Source of the DNA: Ruminococcus flavefaciens
GTDB lineage: Bacteria; Bacillota; Clostridia; Oscillospirales; Ruminococcaceae
Assembly (NCBI RefSeq): GCF_900116855.1
Contig: NZ_UETD01000020.1
Location: 1 to 38,479 of the forward strand
Length of the DNA stretch: 38,479 nt
Reading direction: 5' to 3'
A program made the position numbers and the translations under genes. Shown here piece after piece: positions 15,879 through 24,324 of the stretch; the first letter of the stretch is position 1, and each line of letters begins with the position of its first letter. Under the pieces are notes generated by a model, which saw only the letters and a list, made by a program, of their open reading frames with translations, was not told the origin of the DNA and searched no databases.

Positions 15879-17033
15879 TCACATCTTTTTCTTGAAGTTC
15901 AGGTTAGCTTTAGCGACCTTTTTTCTGTCCTTAGCCTGTTTGAGCATATCTTCCTTTGACATACTGTCGCCTGTTTCAACGTCATCGTCGTCACCAAGGA
16001 AGTTATTGAGACGCTTCTTGAAAGCGCTCTCGCCTGAAGGCTTGGAAGTAAGGGTAACGCTTACGCTCTGCTGGGGCTGCTGCTGATACATACTGCCGCC
16101 GTGGAGCGATTGACCTGTATAGCCCTGTCTGTATGGGGCTGCATTCATATTCTGCTGATACATTGAGTTCTGCATTCCGCCGCCGTAGGGTGCAGGCTGA
16201 GGGAAGCCCTGCTGAGGATAACCCTGCTGAGGGAAGCCCTGCTGCTGAGGATAGCCCTGCTGAGGGAAGCCCTGCTGCTGAGGGTAACCATGCTGCTGGG
16301 GATAGCCCTGCTGCTGAGGGAAGCCCTGCTGCTGGGGATAGCCCTGCTGCTGAGGGAAGCCCTGCTGCTGGGGATAACCATGCTGCTGAGGATAGCCCTG
16401 CTGCTGAGGGAAGCCCTGCTGCTGAGGATAGCCCTGCTGTGCGTATACATTGGGGAATCCGCTTGCGCCCATCTGCTGAGCCTCCTCGGGATGCTCATAG
16501 AGCGAGTTGAGGGAATCGGCCTTGTTGTCAGCCTCACCGTTATTGAAGGGATTGGTCGAGTCAACGTCGAAACCGCTTGCGAATTCTGCGGGAGCTCCCA
16601 GCTGTTCGGGAGTCTCATCATAGCCGCTGAGGAAGTCGCTAACTGCCGAAGCAGGAGCCAGACTTGCAGCGGTAGCTGTCTCGTCGGGAGAGAGAACTAC
16701 CTGACAGCTTCCGTTGTCAACGCTTGCATTGACAAGGAGAGCGATAGCCTCGTCCTCGGGCTTGAAGTAGCTGTAATCGTCAAGAGAGATGACTATAAGC
16801 TGCTTGGCGATAACGTGTTTAGCTGTGATAGCGGACATTACCGCGATCCTTTCGGCGGGGACCTCATTTACCGTACCCTCGTTGATGGATACAGAGGAGA
16901 CACCTGAGTAGATATCGCCCGAATCGGCGACTATAAGGCAGAGGCAAGCGTCATAGTTTGTGAGCTCGGGTCTGCTGTGTTTCAAAGTTTCCGCGAAATT
17001 CTTGGCTGTGTTGTAGAGAGAACCTATTTCCAT
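15879..17033 (-). CDS. Cytidine-deaminase-like domain fused to GYPQQQ-repeat tail
   Basis: A 384-residue protein, last gene of the five-gene operon. Residues 1-120 follow the cytidine deaminase fold pattern: [11 protein letters not shown], then [12 protein letters not shown], then a strand KQLIVIS. But the Zn-binding Cys of the CAE motif is Pro here and the PCxxC motif is absent, so it should not deaminate; it may bind a nucleotide-like ligand. Residues about 200-280 are a run of six-residue units G(Y/F)PQQ(Q/H), a prion-like, glutamine/tyrosine-rich tract, followed by a [13 protein letters not shown] segment. The end is basic ([14 protein letters not shown]). The ATG at 17033 is preferred to a GTG at 17045. 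It might be a scaffold or substrate of the kinase and phosphatase encoded upstream. The domain call is from pattern, not a search. Confidence 0.65.
   Translation of the reverse strand: MEIGSLYNTAKNFAETLKHSRPELTNYDACLCLIVADSGDIYSGVSSVSINEGTVNEVPAERIAVMSAITAKHVIAKQLIVISLDDYSYFKPEDEAIALLVNASVDNGSCQVVLSPDETATAASLAPASAVSDFLSGYDETPEQLGAPAEFASGFDVDSTNPFNNGEADNKADSLNSLYEHPEEAQQMGASGFPNVYAQQGYPQQQGFPQQQGYPQQHGYPQQQGFPQQQGYPQQQGFPQQQGYPQQHGYPQQQGFPQQGYPQQQGFPQQGYPQQGFPQPAPYGGGMQNSMYQQNMNAAPYRQGYTGQSLHGGSMYQQQPQQSVSVTLTSKPSGESAFKKRLNNFLGDDDDVETGDSMSKEDMLKQAKDRKKVAKANLNFKKKM
16200..16437 (-). repeat. In-frame 18-bp repeat array coding for GYPQQQ units
   Basis: About fourteen near-identical 18-base units (some shortened to 15) coding for G(Y/F)PQQ(Q/H). 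Units with Tyr, Phe and His alternate in a larger pattern that itself repeats, suggesting recent expansion by slippage or unequal exchange. Length may differ among strains. Confidence 0.85.
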
Positions 17034-17083
17034 AACAAACACCACTTTTCTAAATTTATTAAACGCGATACACGCGTTCGGTA

Positions 17084-17995
17084 TCAGACTTTCTTTTCAA
17101 GCATAGCTGCTTTTCTGTCAGCAGCAGCTTTTTTGTTTTCGGCGACCCTTTTGTTTATAAGGTCTATCCTGTCCTTCAGGAGATTCTCGTTGTAGATACA
17201 GGAGAGTGAGATATCGTCCTCTGTACCGAAGCGCGATCTCTTTGTGAGATTGTTCTTGATGATCTCCTTGAAGGTATCGAGGTTCACAAGCTGACTTGTG
17301 ATTATTGTATGATAGTCGAGGAAGTCATGCTCGCTGCCGAAGGAGGTATAAAGACCGTCGGTTGAGCCGTACATGGCGATGAGCTTTCTGTTTGGAGCAT
17401 AGAAGCTGCTGAACATGGAAGCTGCATTTGAGTTGCAGACAGAGGCTGTAACGTTAGCGGGGGCGGATTCGTTATACTCCATAGGCATAACAGCCCTTCC
17501 GTCCTCAAAAATAGCTACAAAGCTTCCGTCGCCTATCTGTACGCCGAAGGTGTAGTTATCTCCTGTGATACCTGCAACGAGGGTAGAGCCGTAGTAGGAC
17601 TCAGGCGGTATCGCCTCGAACTCCTCCGGGGTGAACTTGCTCTTTTCCTCATCGGTAACGGGATTTTCAGCCAGATGCTTTTCGACCTTCATATTCCAGT
17701 TTGAGATTATCTGCTTTTCGATATTTTTGATTATGAGTTTGTGGTTGGTGGGAAGGTTTGCTTCAAGCGCCTCGCGGTCCTCATAGAACCTGTCGATAGC
17801 CTCGATAGTAGCCTCAACGGCGAACTTGGAACCGAGGTGGCTCCTGAAGTGCTTTTTGCTTCCGTGGCCGTCGGCAACTACAGCGACAGCGTAGTGGTCG
17901 CCCACCTTGAAAGCGGAGCTGTCCTGACAAACCAGATTGGTCTTTTCATGGCTTGCGCCCATGACCGAATGGCTGAAGCCGTTAAACATTATCAT
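17084..17995 (-). CDS. PP2C-family serine/threonine phosphatase
   Basis: A 303-residue soluble phosphatase of the PP2C (PPM) metal-dependent family. Visible motifs are [14 protein letters not shown] with metal ligand Asp42, [10 protein letters not shown] (about 133-142), GSTDGLY (about 214-220) and [11 protein letters not shown] (about 263). The end is a lysine/alanine-rich coiled tail ([16 protein letters not shown]). AGGAGG lies before the ATG at 17995. It comes after the vWA gene and before the deaminase-like gene, and would reverse the action of the kinase at 18945-20288. The triad kinase-PP2C-vWA is known from TerY-P type systems. Confidence 0.9.
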   Translation of the reverse strand: MIMFNGFSHSVMGASHEKTNLVCQDSSAFKVGDHYAVAVVADGHGSKKHFRSHLGSKFAVEATIEAIDRFYEDREALEANLPTNHKLIIKNIEKQIISNWNMKVEKHLAENPVTDEEKSKFTPEEFEAIPPESYYGSTLVAGITGDNYTFGVQIGDGSFVAIFEDGRAVMPMEYNESAPANVTASVCNSNAASMFSSFYAPNRKLIAMYGSTDGLYTSFGSEHDFLDYHTIITSQLVNLDTFKEIIKNNLTKRSRFGTEDDISLSCIYNENLLKDRIDLINKRVAENKKAAADRKAAMLEKKV

Positions 17996-18023
17996 TCAGT
18001 CCTCCTAACGAAATATTGCGATA

Positions 18024-18899
18024 TTACCAGCCTGTATCGAAGGGGACGTCATCTCCGTCGGTCTGGGTGCTTACCAGCTCCTGTATCTGCTGACCGAGGA
18101 GCTTCTGTTTAGCTGCGAATACATCCTCCTCGCCAAGCTCGTGGTTGGTGTCGTCGGAGAGAGTCATACTCTTGCTTCCGATCTGTGAAGATGTAACAGC
18201 GATTATCTTTATCATCTGAGCCAGCTGTCCGCCCGAATAAGCGTGAACAACTGTATCCTTCGAGCCTGTGAACTCGGCAAGGATATTGTCATTGGCTTCC
18301 TGACCGATACCGAGGGCGGCTTTAAGTCCGAACTTGTACCAGCTGTTTGTCTGAAGCTCTCTCAGACCCTCCTTATAGTCGTCCGAGGGATAACCGTCGG
18401 TCATAAGGAAGATAACGGGTGCGAATGAGAGAGAAGGTGAACTGAGGAAGCTGTTTCTTGACATTCTGTGGTTGAGCTCCTTGAATGCAGCGCCCATGCT
18501 GGTAACGCCGCTTGCGCGGAGTCTTGCCCACTCAAAGTCCTCTATCGGGATAGGAGTCGAGTACATCCATCTTACTTCTGTAGAGAAGGTGAGTACAGCG
18601 ACCTTGACCTCTGTATCAGCCTCGCCTACGCGGCGTATCTCGGGGATGAGCTCCTCCATAACGGTATTGAGCTCGCCCATTTTCTTGCCCTTCATTGAAC
18701 CTGAAGTATCTATCAGGAAGAAGATAACAAGGCTTTTCTTTGAAACGCTGGTAGCGCTGAGGGGATCGTCATCGAAGTCAAGAATACTATCGTCGGATAC
18801 GGGAGCGGTAGAAACTGTTTCTGCGGTATCAAAATCATCCAGAGGAGAAACGTTCTGAGTCTCGTTCACTTCCGGTTCTGTAACATGTTCATTGCTCAT
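18024..18899 (-). CDS. TerY-like von Willebrand A domain protein
   Basis: A 291-residue cytosolic protein. The first 55 residues are acidic and disordered-looking (DDFDTAETVST, DDSILDFDDD), a plausible phosphorylation region. The vWA domain (about 55-245) has a full metal-ion site: DTSGSM at about 64-69, a threonine in SGVTSMGAAF, and MTDGYPSDD. It lacks signal peptide and membrane helix. The length and motif order match TerY, which occurs with a PP2C phosphatase and a zinc-ribbon kinase as here. It probably acts as the adaptor or output of the phosphorylation pair. No tellurium-resistance TerD-type genes are in the window. Confidence 0.85.
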   Translation of the reverse strand: MSNEHVTEPEVNETQNVSPLDDFDTAETVSTAPVSDDSILDFDDDPLSATSVSKKSLVIFFLIDTSGSMKGKKMGELNTVMEELIPEIRRVGEADTEVKVAVLTFSTEVRWMYSTPIPIEDFEWARLRASGVTSMGAAFKELNHRMSRNSFLSSPSLSFAPVIFLMTDGYPSDDYKEGLRELQTNSWYKFGLKAALGIGQEANDNILAEFTGSKDTVVHAYSGGQLAQMIKIIAVTSSQIGSKSMTLSDDTNHELGEEDVFAAKQKLLGQQIQELVSTQTDGDDVPFDTGW

Positions 18900-18944
18900 A
18901 ATTTACATACATCCTTTCAGTAATACTGCTTATGAGAAAGCAGG

Positions 18945-20288
18945 TTAGATATGTGCTTTCACTTCGCCGAAATCGATCTCGAGCCCCTGCCATACGGGGA
19001 AGCCCTTTCCCGGGGCGATGTCGTAGAATACTCCGTCAGGCATTTTGGCTTTCCATTGCCTGTCTGAGCAGTTCTTTATACCGAGGACTCCCGGCTTGAG
19101 CTTATTCTCAACGAGCTCTCCCGCAACGGCTGAGAAGTCGTCGGATTCGGGGATTATCTCGCAGGCATAGAATTTACAGCCCAGATAGAGGGGAGTACGG
19201 TAATCGCGGTTGCTGAATCCGATGGTGACGAATTCCATACCGCACTTGGGGCACTTGAATGTTTTCTCGTTCTGATGAATGAACATCGAACTGAAATTCG
19301 TTCTTCCGCAGCCGCACTGTATGATCTCGGACCTGAGGCGTATGAACAGCTTCTGCCATTCGTTCTCGATGATACGCTTTGAGGGGTCCGTGATGCCGGT
19401 AGTGAATGAGCGGATGAAGGCGTCCTTGATATAATCGGGGTATATCCTCCAGAACTTGATGATGTTGTCGTGGATACCTCTTACGGGACGGTTTGAATCG
19501 TCGTTGGGGTCATACACGAAAACGGCGTTCTGACCGTAGTGCTTCAGCTCAGAGGACTCTGTAAGGCAGACATCGCGGACTACCTTTTCACCCTCCATGG
19601 GGTCTCCTCTGAAAAGGAGCTTGAAGAGTACTACGGCGAGGGAATACTTATCTGTCTGGACATTCGGCTGAGCGATGCCTCTTACGATCTCGGGAGCCAT
19701 ATAACCGGGCTTACCGCCGATACCGAAGTTGCTTCCGTCAGGGGCGATGTTATCGCAGTCACAGACGAGAACGGCGCCTGTATTCACGTTGATGAAGAAG
19801 CCTCCGTCGTTAAGGTCCTGATAGCTCTTACCTGCACGGTGGAGCTGTCTGAAAGCGTTTACTATATTGATGACGCAGGTGACCATAGCGCTGAGGGTAT
19901 TGAATTTTACGGGGCGTTTTACGGCTCTGCCCGTAAGGGGGTCGATCTCCAGCTTATAGGTATTGAGGATATCCACGAATGAGTCGAAGCCGTCGGGCTT
20001 GAGCTCCATGATATATCCGAATGTACCGTCCTCTGCCTCCTTGGTGAGGTATTTCGGCCAGAGGAACTTATTGCTGGGGGGGCCGTCGTTTATGTTGTTC
20101 TGGAGATTTTTGCGGAATGCTGCGGGCTTGGCCATCTTATTGATGTCGTACCATTTCAGCGCCCATTTCTGACCGTTGAAGCGAACGAGGTAAACGATAC
20201 CCTGACCGCCGCTGCCGATGACGCTGAGCACCTTGGCTTTGCCGCCGAATTCCATCTCGACCTCCTGACCTATTTCAAGCTCTATCAT
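18945..20288 (-). CDS. Ser/Thr protein kinase with C-terminal zinc ribbon
   Basis: A 447-residue soluble kinase. Residues 1-300 form a divergent protein kinase: glycine loop GSGGQGIVYLV (about 25-35), lysine in WALKWY (about 45), catalytic loop YQDLNDGGFFIN in place of HRDxxxxN (about 156), metal-binding segment CDCDNI in place of DFG (about 177), and PGYMAPEIV in the activation segment. Residues about 325-350 form a zinc ribbon (CGCG and CPKCGMEF). The last 90 residues form a small beta domain ending near VWQGLEIDFGEVKAHI. Kinases with this zinc ribbon are characteristic of TerY-P triads. It has no membrane helix, so it differs from PknB-type kinases. It precedes the vWA and PP2C genes on one transcript. 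Confidence 0.9.
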   Translation of the reverse strand: MIELEIGQEVEMEFGGKAKVLSVIGSGGQGIVYLVRFNGQKWALKWYDINKMAKPAAFRKNLQNNINDGPPSNKFLWPKYLTKEAEDGTFGYIMELKPDGFDSFVDILNTYKLEIDPLTGRAVKRPVKFNTLSAMVTCVINIVNAFRQLHRAGKSYQDLNDGGFFINVNTGAVLVCDCDNIAPDGSNFGIGGKPGYMAPEIVRGIAQPNVQTDKYSLAVVLFKLLFRGDPMEGEKVVRDVCLTESSELKHYGQNAVFVYDPNDDSNRPVRGIHDNIIKFWRIYPDYIKDAFIRSFTTGITDPSKRIIENEWQKLFIRLRSEIIQCGCGRTNFSSMFIHQNEKTFKCPKCGMEFVTIGFSNRDYRTPLYLGCKFYACEIIPESDDFSAVAGELVENKLKPGVLGIKNCSDRQWKAKMPDGVFYDIAPGKGFPVWQGLEIDFGEVKAHI

Positions 20289-20309
20289 ATGATCTCATCC
20301 TTTCCATTG

Positions 20310-21353
20310 TTAGTCAAGCTCATATTCTTCAGCCGAGGTCACGAGGACGTACCTTATTCCAGTGGCTAAACAGTATTTATGAACGTAAGAATTTTCCATG
20401 CAGTAAATAGTGAGATTGGGGCAGTACGAGAAAGCGTTGGCGTCAATGAACTTGATGCTCTCGGGGAGGTAGAGCTTCCTGAGCTTTTCACAGCCCGAGA
20501 ATGCCTCCGCACCGATGCTGCTGACGCTTGGCGGTATCTCGATGACTTCGAGGCTCGTACAGAATGAGAATGTACTGTCCTCGATCTCAAGCACGCCGTC
20601 GGGTATCTTTACGACCACCAGATTAGCGCACTGGCTGAATGCGCCCTGCTTGATTATCCTCAGACCCTCGGGGAGCTCAAGACCTCTCAGGCGCTTGCAG
20701 GACGAGAATGCATACTCACCGATAGCAAGCAGAGTAGAGGGAAGCTTGATGGTCCTGAGGGAACCGAACTTGTCGAAGCAGAAGGCTTCCAGCTTTGTAT
20801 ATCCGTCGGGGATGGTGATGTTTCCGCTGAGCCTGTACTTGAAGGCATTACGCGGCATGAATACCATCTCGTTGATATCCGTTGATTTTTTCTTGGTCTC
20901 GGGCTCCTTTTTCTCGGAGTCTTCCTCGCTTTCGGGGAGGACCTTCAGATGTGACTCATACGGCCACCCCAGCAGATATGTATAGCAGGCGACAACGAAT
21001 TCCGAAGCATTTTCCGCAAGGAACAGGTCACCGAGCATAAAGCTCTTTGCCTTCATGACAGCTATCTCACGGTTCTTATCCTCGAGCAGTATCTTCAGGA
21101 CGCCCATACGGTACATATTAATAAGTAGCCTGCGTTCCTTGTCGTAATCGGGGATATGGTCGCTGAGAAGTCCGATGAATCTGTCTTTATTCATAACGGC
21201 ACGGGCGCCGTAGTTAACGACGATAGACCTAAGCTCTTTCTGGAATTCCATAGTATTCTCAAAGCCTTCTATATTCTGCGGGACAGGAGCACCGCATTCG
21301 GGGCAGGCTGTGAACTTCGGGTCAAGTTGTGCGTTGCATTTCTCGCATTGCAT
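20310..21353 (-). CDS. Zinc-ribbon protein with BspA-type leucine-rich repeats
   Basis: A 347-residue cytosolic protein starting with a zinc ribbon (MQCEKCNAQLDPKF then CPECGAPVP). Residues 30-180 are a helical, charged region. Residues about 190-330 are BspA-type (LRR_5) repeats of about 23 residues with the signature AF-SC--L: EYAFSSCKRLRGLELPEG, QGAFSQCANLVVVKIPDG, EAFSGCEKLRKLYLPES. Most BspA proteins are exported; this one has no signal peptide. The start at 21353 follows GGAGGAGA; the open frame extends further up without a site. It is the first gene behind the promoter at 21420-21448 and likely gives a protein-binding surface to the kinase system. Confidence 0.8.
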   Translation of the reverse strand: MQCEKCNAQLDPKFTACPECGAPVPQNIEGFENTMEFQKELRSIVVNYGARAVMNKDRFIGLLSDHIPDYDKERRLLINMYRMGVLKILLEDKNREIAVMKAKSFMLGDLFLAENASEFVVACYTYLLGWPYESHLKVLPESEEDSEKKEPETKKKSTDINEMVFMPRNAFKYRLSGNITIPDGYTKLEAFCFDKFGSLRTIKLPSTLLAIGEYAFSSCKRLRGLELPEGLRIIKQGAFSQCANLVVVKIPDGVLEIEDSTFSFCTSLEVIEIPPSVSSIGAEAFSGCEKLRKLYLPESIKFIDANAFSYCPNLTIYCMENSYVHKYCLATGIRYVLVTSAEEYELD

Positions 21354-21419
21354 GGTCTCTCCTCCTGACATAAAAATATAGCAGCGCAATAAATGCGTAT
21401 TTATATTGTTATCACGATT

Positions 21420-21448
21420 AGTATAACACTTTTCTATTTTAATGTCAA
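21420..21448 (-). promoter_or_regulatory. Promoter of the five-gene kinase/phosphatase operon
   Basis: On the minus strand TTGACA (21448-21443) and TATACT (21425-21420) are spaced exactly 17 bases. The leader would be about 60 bases to the ATG at 21353. No other strong promoter is visible between the genes of the operon. Confidence 0.8.
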
Positions 21449-21693
21449 GCAAAAAGGAGGGCTCGGACAAAATTTGAATTATCTTTTACAAAAATGACAT
21501 CTCTTGTTTGTGCAATATTAAAAATCCTTTTACAGTGCGTAATATCGGCTTGAAATATTATCACCCGTTCAGTCTCTCCGGAATACTGTAAAAAAATGAA
21601 GTAAAAAAACTTTAGGTATAAAATTGATTAAATTGCATATAAAATTTTTGATTTTTTTGTACAGGGTTGTGGGAATGTATTTACAAAATACTG
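21449..21693. other. Intergenic stretch between divergent operons
   Basis: A mostly AT-rich 245-base gap between the minus-strand kinase operon promoter and the plus-strand promoter at 21694. I see no reading frame with a ribosome site, no strong hairpin and no repeat. Confidence 0.5.
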
Positions 21694-21722
21694 TTGAAAT
21701 TCGGGAAGAAATGTGATAGAAT
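21694..21722 (+). promoter_or_regulatory. Promoter of the binding-protein/GGDEF operon
   Basis: TTGAAA (21694-21699) and TAGAAT (21717-21722) are spaced 17 bases. Transcription should begin at about 21729, just at the 5' arm of the structured leader. Confidence 0.75.
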
Positions 21723-21730
21723 TAGGTATG

Positions 21731-21847
21731 GATATCAATAAATAGCCTGACAGGGGTGTTACCGCAAGCTAAGACACGTTTTAGGCGCAGCAATAATTGG
21801 TCACGGCAGGTATCCTGCGGTAGAACAGGCTTATTGATCAAAGGAGG
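21731..21847 (+). promoter_or_regulatory. Candidate structured leader RNA (three-way junction) before the binding-protein gene
   Basis: The leader folds by inspection into a closing stem P1 (ATCAATAA plus GCCTG, 21734-21749, with CAGGC plus TTATTGAT, 21826-21838), stem P2 (GTG-TT-ACC 21756-21763 with GGTCAC 21799-21804) topped by P3 (CTAAGA / TTTTAG, loop CACG, 21769-21784), and P4 (GCAGG / CCTGC, loop TAT, 21806-21818). P1 ends three bases before the AAGGAGG site at 21841-21847, so its opening or closing could control translation. It fits none of the riboswitch consensus patterns I know. The fold is from base pairing only. Confidence 0.5.
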
Positions 21848-21856
21848 TTCAGTATT

Positions 21857-22996
21857 ATGAACAAGAAAAACAGAAGAGGTGTTTTCAGAGCCATCGCTGC
21901 CTGCACTCTTTCTGCTGCAATGCTCCTTTCGGGAGGATGCGGAAGTAAGGGCGCTCAGAGAGGCCCGGGCGGTCCTAACGCTCAGCAGGGCGGTACTATC
22001 TTCGTTATCACCAAGCAGAGTCTCAGCTTCTGGGATGATGTTAAAAAGGGTGCCGAAGATGCAGGTGAGGAATTCGGTTACGATATCGTTTTCAGAGAAG
22101 GAACCAACGATAACGACTATTCTTCACAGGAAGCAGCTATCTATGATGCTGTAAAGAAAAAGGCAAAGGCAATAGTTATTGCCCCCAACGGCAAGACAGA
22201 GCTCAACAAGGCTTTTGAAGAAGCCGAAAAGAACGGCATCAAGATCATCAATATCAACTCAAGAGCCGATTATGAAGGCGTTGCTTCATTTATTCGCTGC
22301 TCAGACTATGAGAGCGGATCTGTTGCGGCAAGAAATGCTATCAATCTCTTGCAGGTGAAGGATCCCGAGCTGGCAACACTGAAGAATATCGCTATCATCC
22401 CCAGCACGGCTGCTACTTCCGAAGAGCGTGTTGCAGGCTTTATCGATTCATTCACTTCACAGGCTGCCGATGCTATTGCTCCCATTGATATGACAGAGAC
22501 CAACGAGAAAAAGGTACAGGATGCAAGATCTGCAAAGATCGACGCATACAAGAAGGGCGTCATCCAGGGTGCTGCCTGCTCAAGCGAGAGCGCTGCCAAG
22601 GACGCTGCAATGAAGATACTTCAGAGCAATCGTGACTCGATCTCGGTTATGTTCGGAACCAACACAAATACCACACTCGGTATCTGTGAGGCTATCGAGG
22701 AGCTTGAGCTTGAGAAAGATATTACCGTAATCGGATTCAACTCCGATGAGAAGGAGCTGGCTTACATAAAGACTCACGTTCTTGACGGTACAGTTATTCA
22801 GAATCCTTACATGATGGGATATGTTGGAGTAAGATACGCAAAGAGAGCAATTAACGGTGACAGCGTTCCTTCAAGAATGGATACAGGCGCCGTATTCGTT
22901 GACGCAGAAAATATCAATGATGATTTCATTCAGCTCATGATCTACCCTGACGGTAAACCTGATGCGGCTGAAAAAACCGACGGAGGTGAGGGTTAA
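21857..22996 (+). CDS. Periplasmic-binding-protein-like lipoprotein (ribose/galactose type)
   Basis: A 379-residue lipoprotein with lipobox ending at Cys28 (LSGGC). The mature part follows the type I sugar-binding fold of RbsB/MglB proteins: FVITKQSLSFWDDVKKGAEDA (about 50), IVIAPNGKTELNKAFEEA, IININSRAD, then VMFGTNTNTTLGICEAIEEL and VIGFNSDEKELAYIK. There is no ABC ATPase or permease beside it. Instead its stop overlaps the start of the GGDEF membrane protein by one base (TAATG), so it more likely serves as the ligand-binding half of a sensor than as part of a transporter. It is preceded by the structured leader and a strong AAGGAGG site. Confidence 0.85.
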   Translation: MNKKNRRGVFRAIAACTLSAAMLLSGGCGSKGAQRGPGGPNAQQGGTIFVITKQSLSFWDDVKKGAEDAGEEFGYDIVFREGTNDNDYSSQEAAIYDAVKKKAKAIVIAPNGKTELNKAFEEAEKNGIKIININSRADYEGVASFIRCSDYESGSVAARNAINLLQVKDPELATLKNIAIIPSTAATSEERVAGFIDSFTSQAADAIAPIDMTETNEKKVQDARSAKIDAYKKGVIQGAACSSESAAKDAAMKILQSNRDSISVMFGTNTNTTLGICEAIEELELEKDITVIGFNSDEKELAYIKTHVLDGTVIQNPYMMGYVGVRYAKRAINGDSVPSRMDTGAVFVDAENINDDFIQLMIYPDGKPDAAEKTDGGEG

Positions 22997-24204
22997 TGGC
23001 AAAGAATAATAAGTCGAAGGGTTCAGGTGCATATATATTCGCGGGTATTCTTATCGCTATTATCTATATCATCAACACCTTCCTTGTTGAAAGCATCTAC
23101 TGGGGCAACCAGGAGGTTTCACAGAAAACAGGACAGGCAAACAGTGCTCTTAATAAGATCAATTCGGAGCTGACTGCTATCAATATGGACAGTATCAGTA
23201 TCGCAGCAGGTATCATTCCTCCCGAGGATATCGGTATCACAATGGGCGATACCAACAAGAGATACGGCAACATCATCGCTGCCGAGCATCAGTTTGAGGC
23301 TATCGAAGACCTCAGCCCCACAGTTGTAAAGAGATACAATTACGCTAAGTCTCTTATCACAGCATTCAAGGATAAGCTCGACAGTCTCGGTACTAAAAAC
23401 GTAAAGGAAGGCAACGAGGAAATGATGTCTGATATCCTGAAGCAGGAGATATATCCTCTTCAGACCACCGCTTCCGAAATGCTTATATCCACTATCGACG
23501 TTGTTAACGTTGAGACCGCAAAGATGAATGCTGCAAACACCAAGAGAGCGTTCGCACTCATGACAGTAATGATGATCGTTGCTATCCTCGGTGAGATCGC
23601 TGTATGGCTCTTTGCAAGACGTGCAAAGAAGATCAGGGCAGAGCTCGAGGAGCGTGAGAAGAACCTTGCAGAGGTCGATGCAAAGCTCAAGGCTACACGT
23701 CAGAAGGCAAGCGACCTTGCTGTTATCAACGTTCTTACAGGTATGAAGAACCGTTACGCTCTCGACAGCGATGTAAGCGACAGACTCGAAACAGGCAGAT
23801 TCAATATTGCTGTATTCGATATGGATAACTTCAGAAGCATCAACGATACCTACGGCTATGACTTCGGTGACGAGTATCTCGCTGCCGTAGCCGAGAAGCT
23901 CAAGGAGGAGTTCGGCGATGTTGCAGAGATCTACAACATCACAGGTAATGAGTTCTGCTTCCTGTTCAATTCAAGCGTTACAGAAAGTCAGGCAATGGGT
24001 ATCGCTCAGAATATCCAGCGTGTAATGAGCAGCCCATATGAGGTGCTCAACCTTGCGGTACAGCTTCCCTGCTCGGGTGCCGTTTACCACTACCTGCCCG
24101 GCGATTGTCTCAACGTAAACTCACTGCTTGTTAAGCTTGATACAGCTCTGAGAACCGTTAAGATGAACGGCGGTAACATGATCAATACAGTAATGAATAT
24201 GTAA
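22996..24204 (+). CDS. Membrane sensor with degenerate GGDEF domain
   Basis: A 402-residue protein. Membrane helices at about 13-33 and 183-205 bound a helical extracytoplasmic region of 150 residues. A short coiled coil (about 207-240, KIRAELEEREKNLAEVDAKLKA) leads to the GGDEF domain (about 245-400). Family positions are visible: NVLTGMKNRYAL in place of DxLTGLxNR, FDMDNFRSINDTYGYDFGDEYL, but the signature loop reads TGNEF (316-320) in place of GG(D/E)EF. The first Gly-Gly pair is broken and the metal/catalytic acid is Asn, so diguanylate cyclase activity is doubtful. It is translationally coupled to the binding lipoprotein at 21857, which probably docks on its extracytoplasmic part. Confidence 0.85.
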   Translation: MAKNNKSKGSGAYIFAGILIAIIYIINTFLVESIYWGNQEVSQKTGQANSALNKINSELTAINMDSISIAAGIIPPEDIGITMGDTNKRYGNIIAAEHQFEAIEDLSPTVVKRYNYAKSLITAFKDKLDSLGTKNVKEGNEEMMSDILKQEIYPLQTTASEMLISTIDVVNVETAKMNAANTKRAFALMTVMMIVAILGEIAVWLFARRAKKIRAELEEREKNLAEVDAKLKATRQKASDLAVINVLTGMKNRYALDSDVSDRLETGRFNIAVFDMDNFRSINDTYGYDFGDEYLAAVAEKLKEEFGDVAEIYNITGNEFCFLFNSSVTESQAMGIAQNIQRVMSSPYEVLNLAVQLPCSGAVYHYLPGDCLNVNSLLVKLDTALRTVKMNGGNMINTVMNM

Positions 24205-24218
24205 GATCGCTAACGGAG

Positions 24219-24250
24219 CGGCTGTCGGAAACGGCAGCCGTTCTTTTTAT
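24219..24250 (+). terminator. Terminator of the binding-protein/GGDEF operon
   Basis: CGGCTGTC (24219-24226) pairs with GGCAGCCG (24233-24240) and is followed by TTCTTTTTATT. It lies 15 bases after the GGDEF gene stop. Confidence 0.85.
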
Positions 24251-24261
24251 TGCCGAAATGA

Positions 24262-24290
24262 TTGACAGATAGTAGGAAAAGTGATAGAAT
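24262..24290 (+). promoter_or_regulatory. Promoter of the small unknown gene
   Basis: TTGACA (24262-24267) and TAGAAT (24285-24290) with a 17-base spacer, giving a leader of about 28 bases to the GTG at 24325. Confidence 0.75.
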
Positions 24291-24324
24291 ATACTTATTG
24301 AATAACGAAAGGCAGGTGTGATCG

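Noticed and set aside
16200..16437. Regular short repeats that could suggest a CRISPR array
   Set aside because: The units are 15-18 bases, contiguous without spacers, and in frame within a gene, coding for GYPQQQ.
21731..21847. Known c-di-GMP-I or -II riboswitch before the GGDEF operon
   Set aside because: The conserved core sequences of those classes (for example GCAAACC with ACGCAAAG) are not present, so only an unclassified structured leader is claimed.
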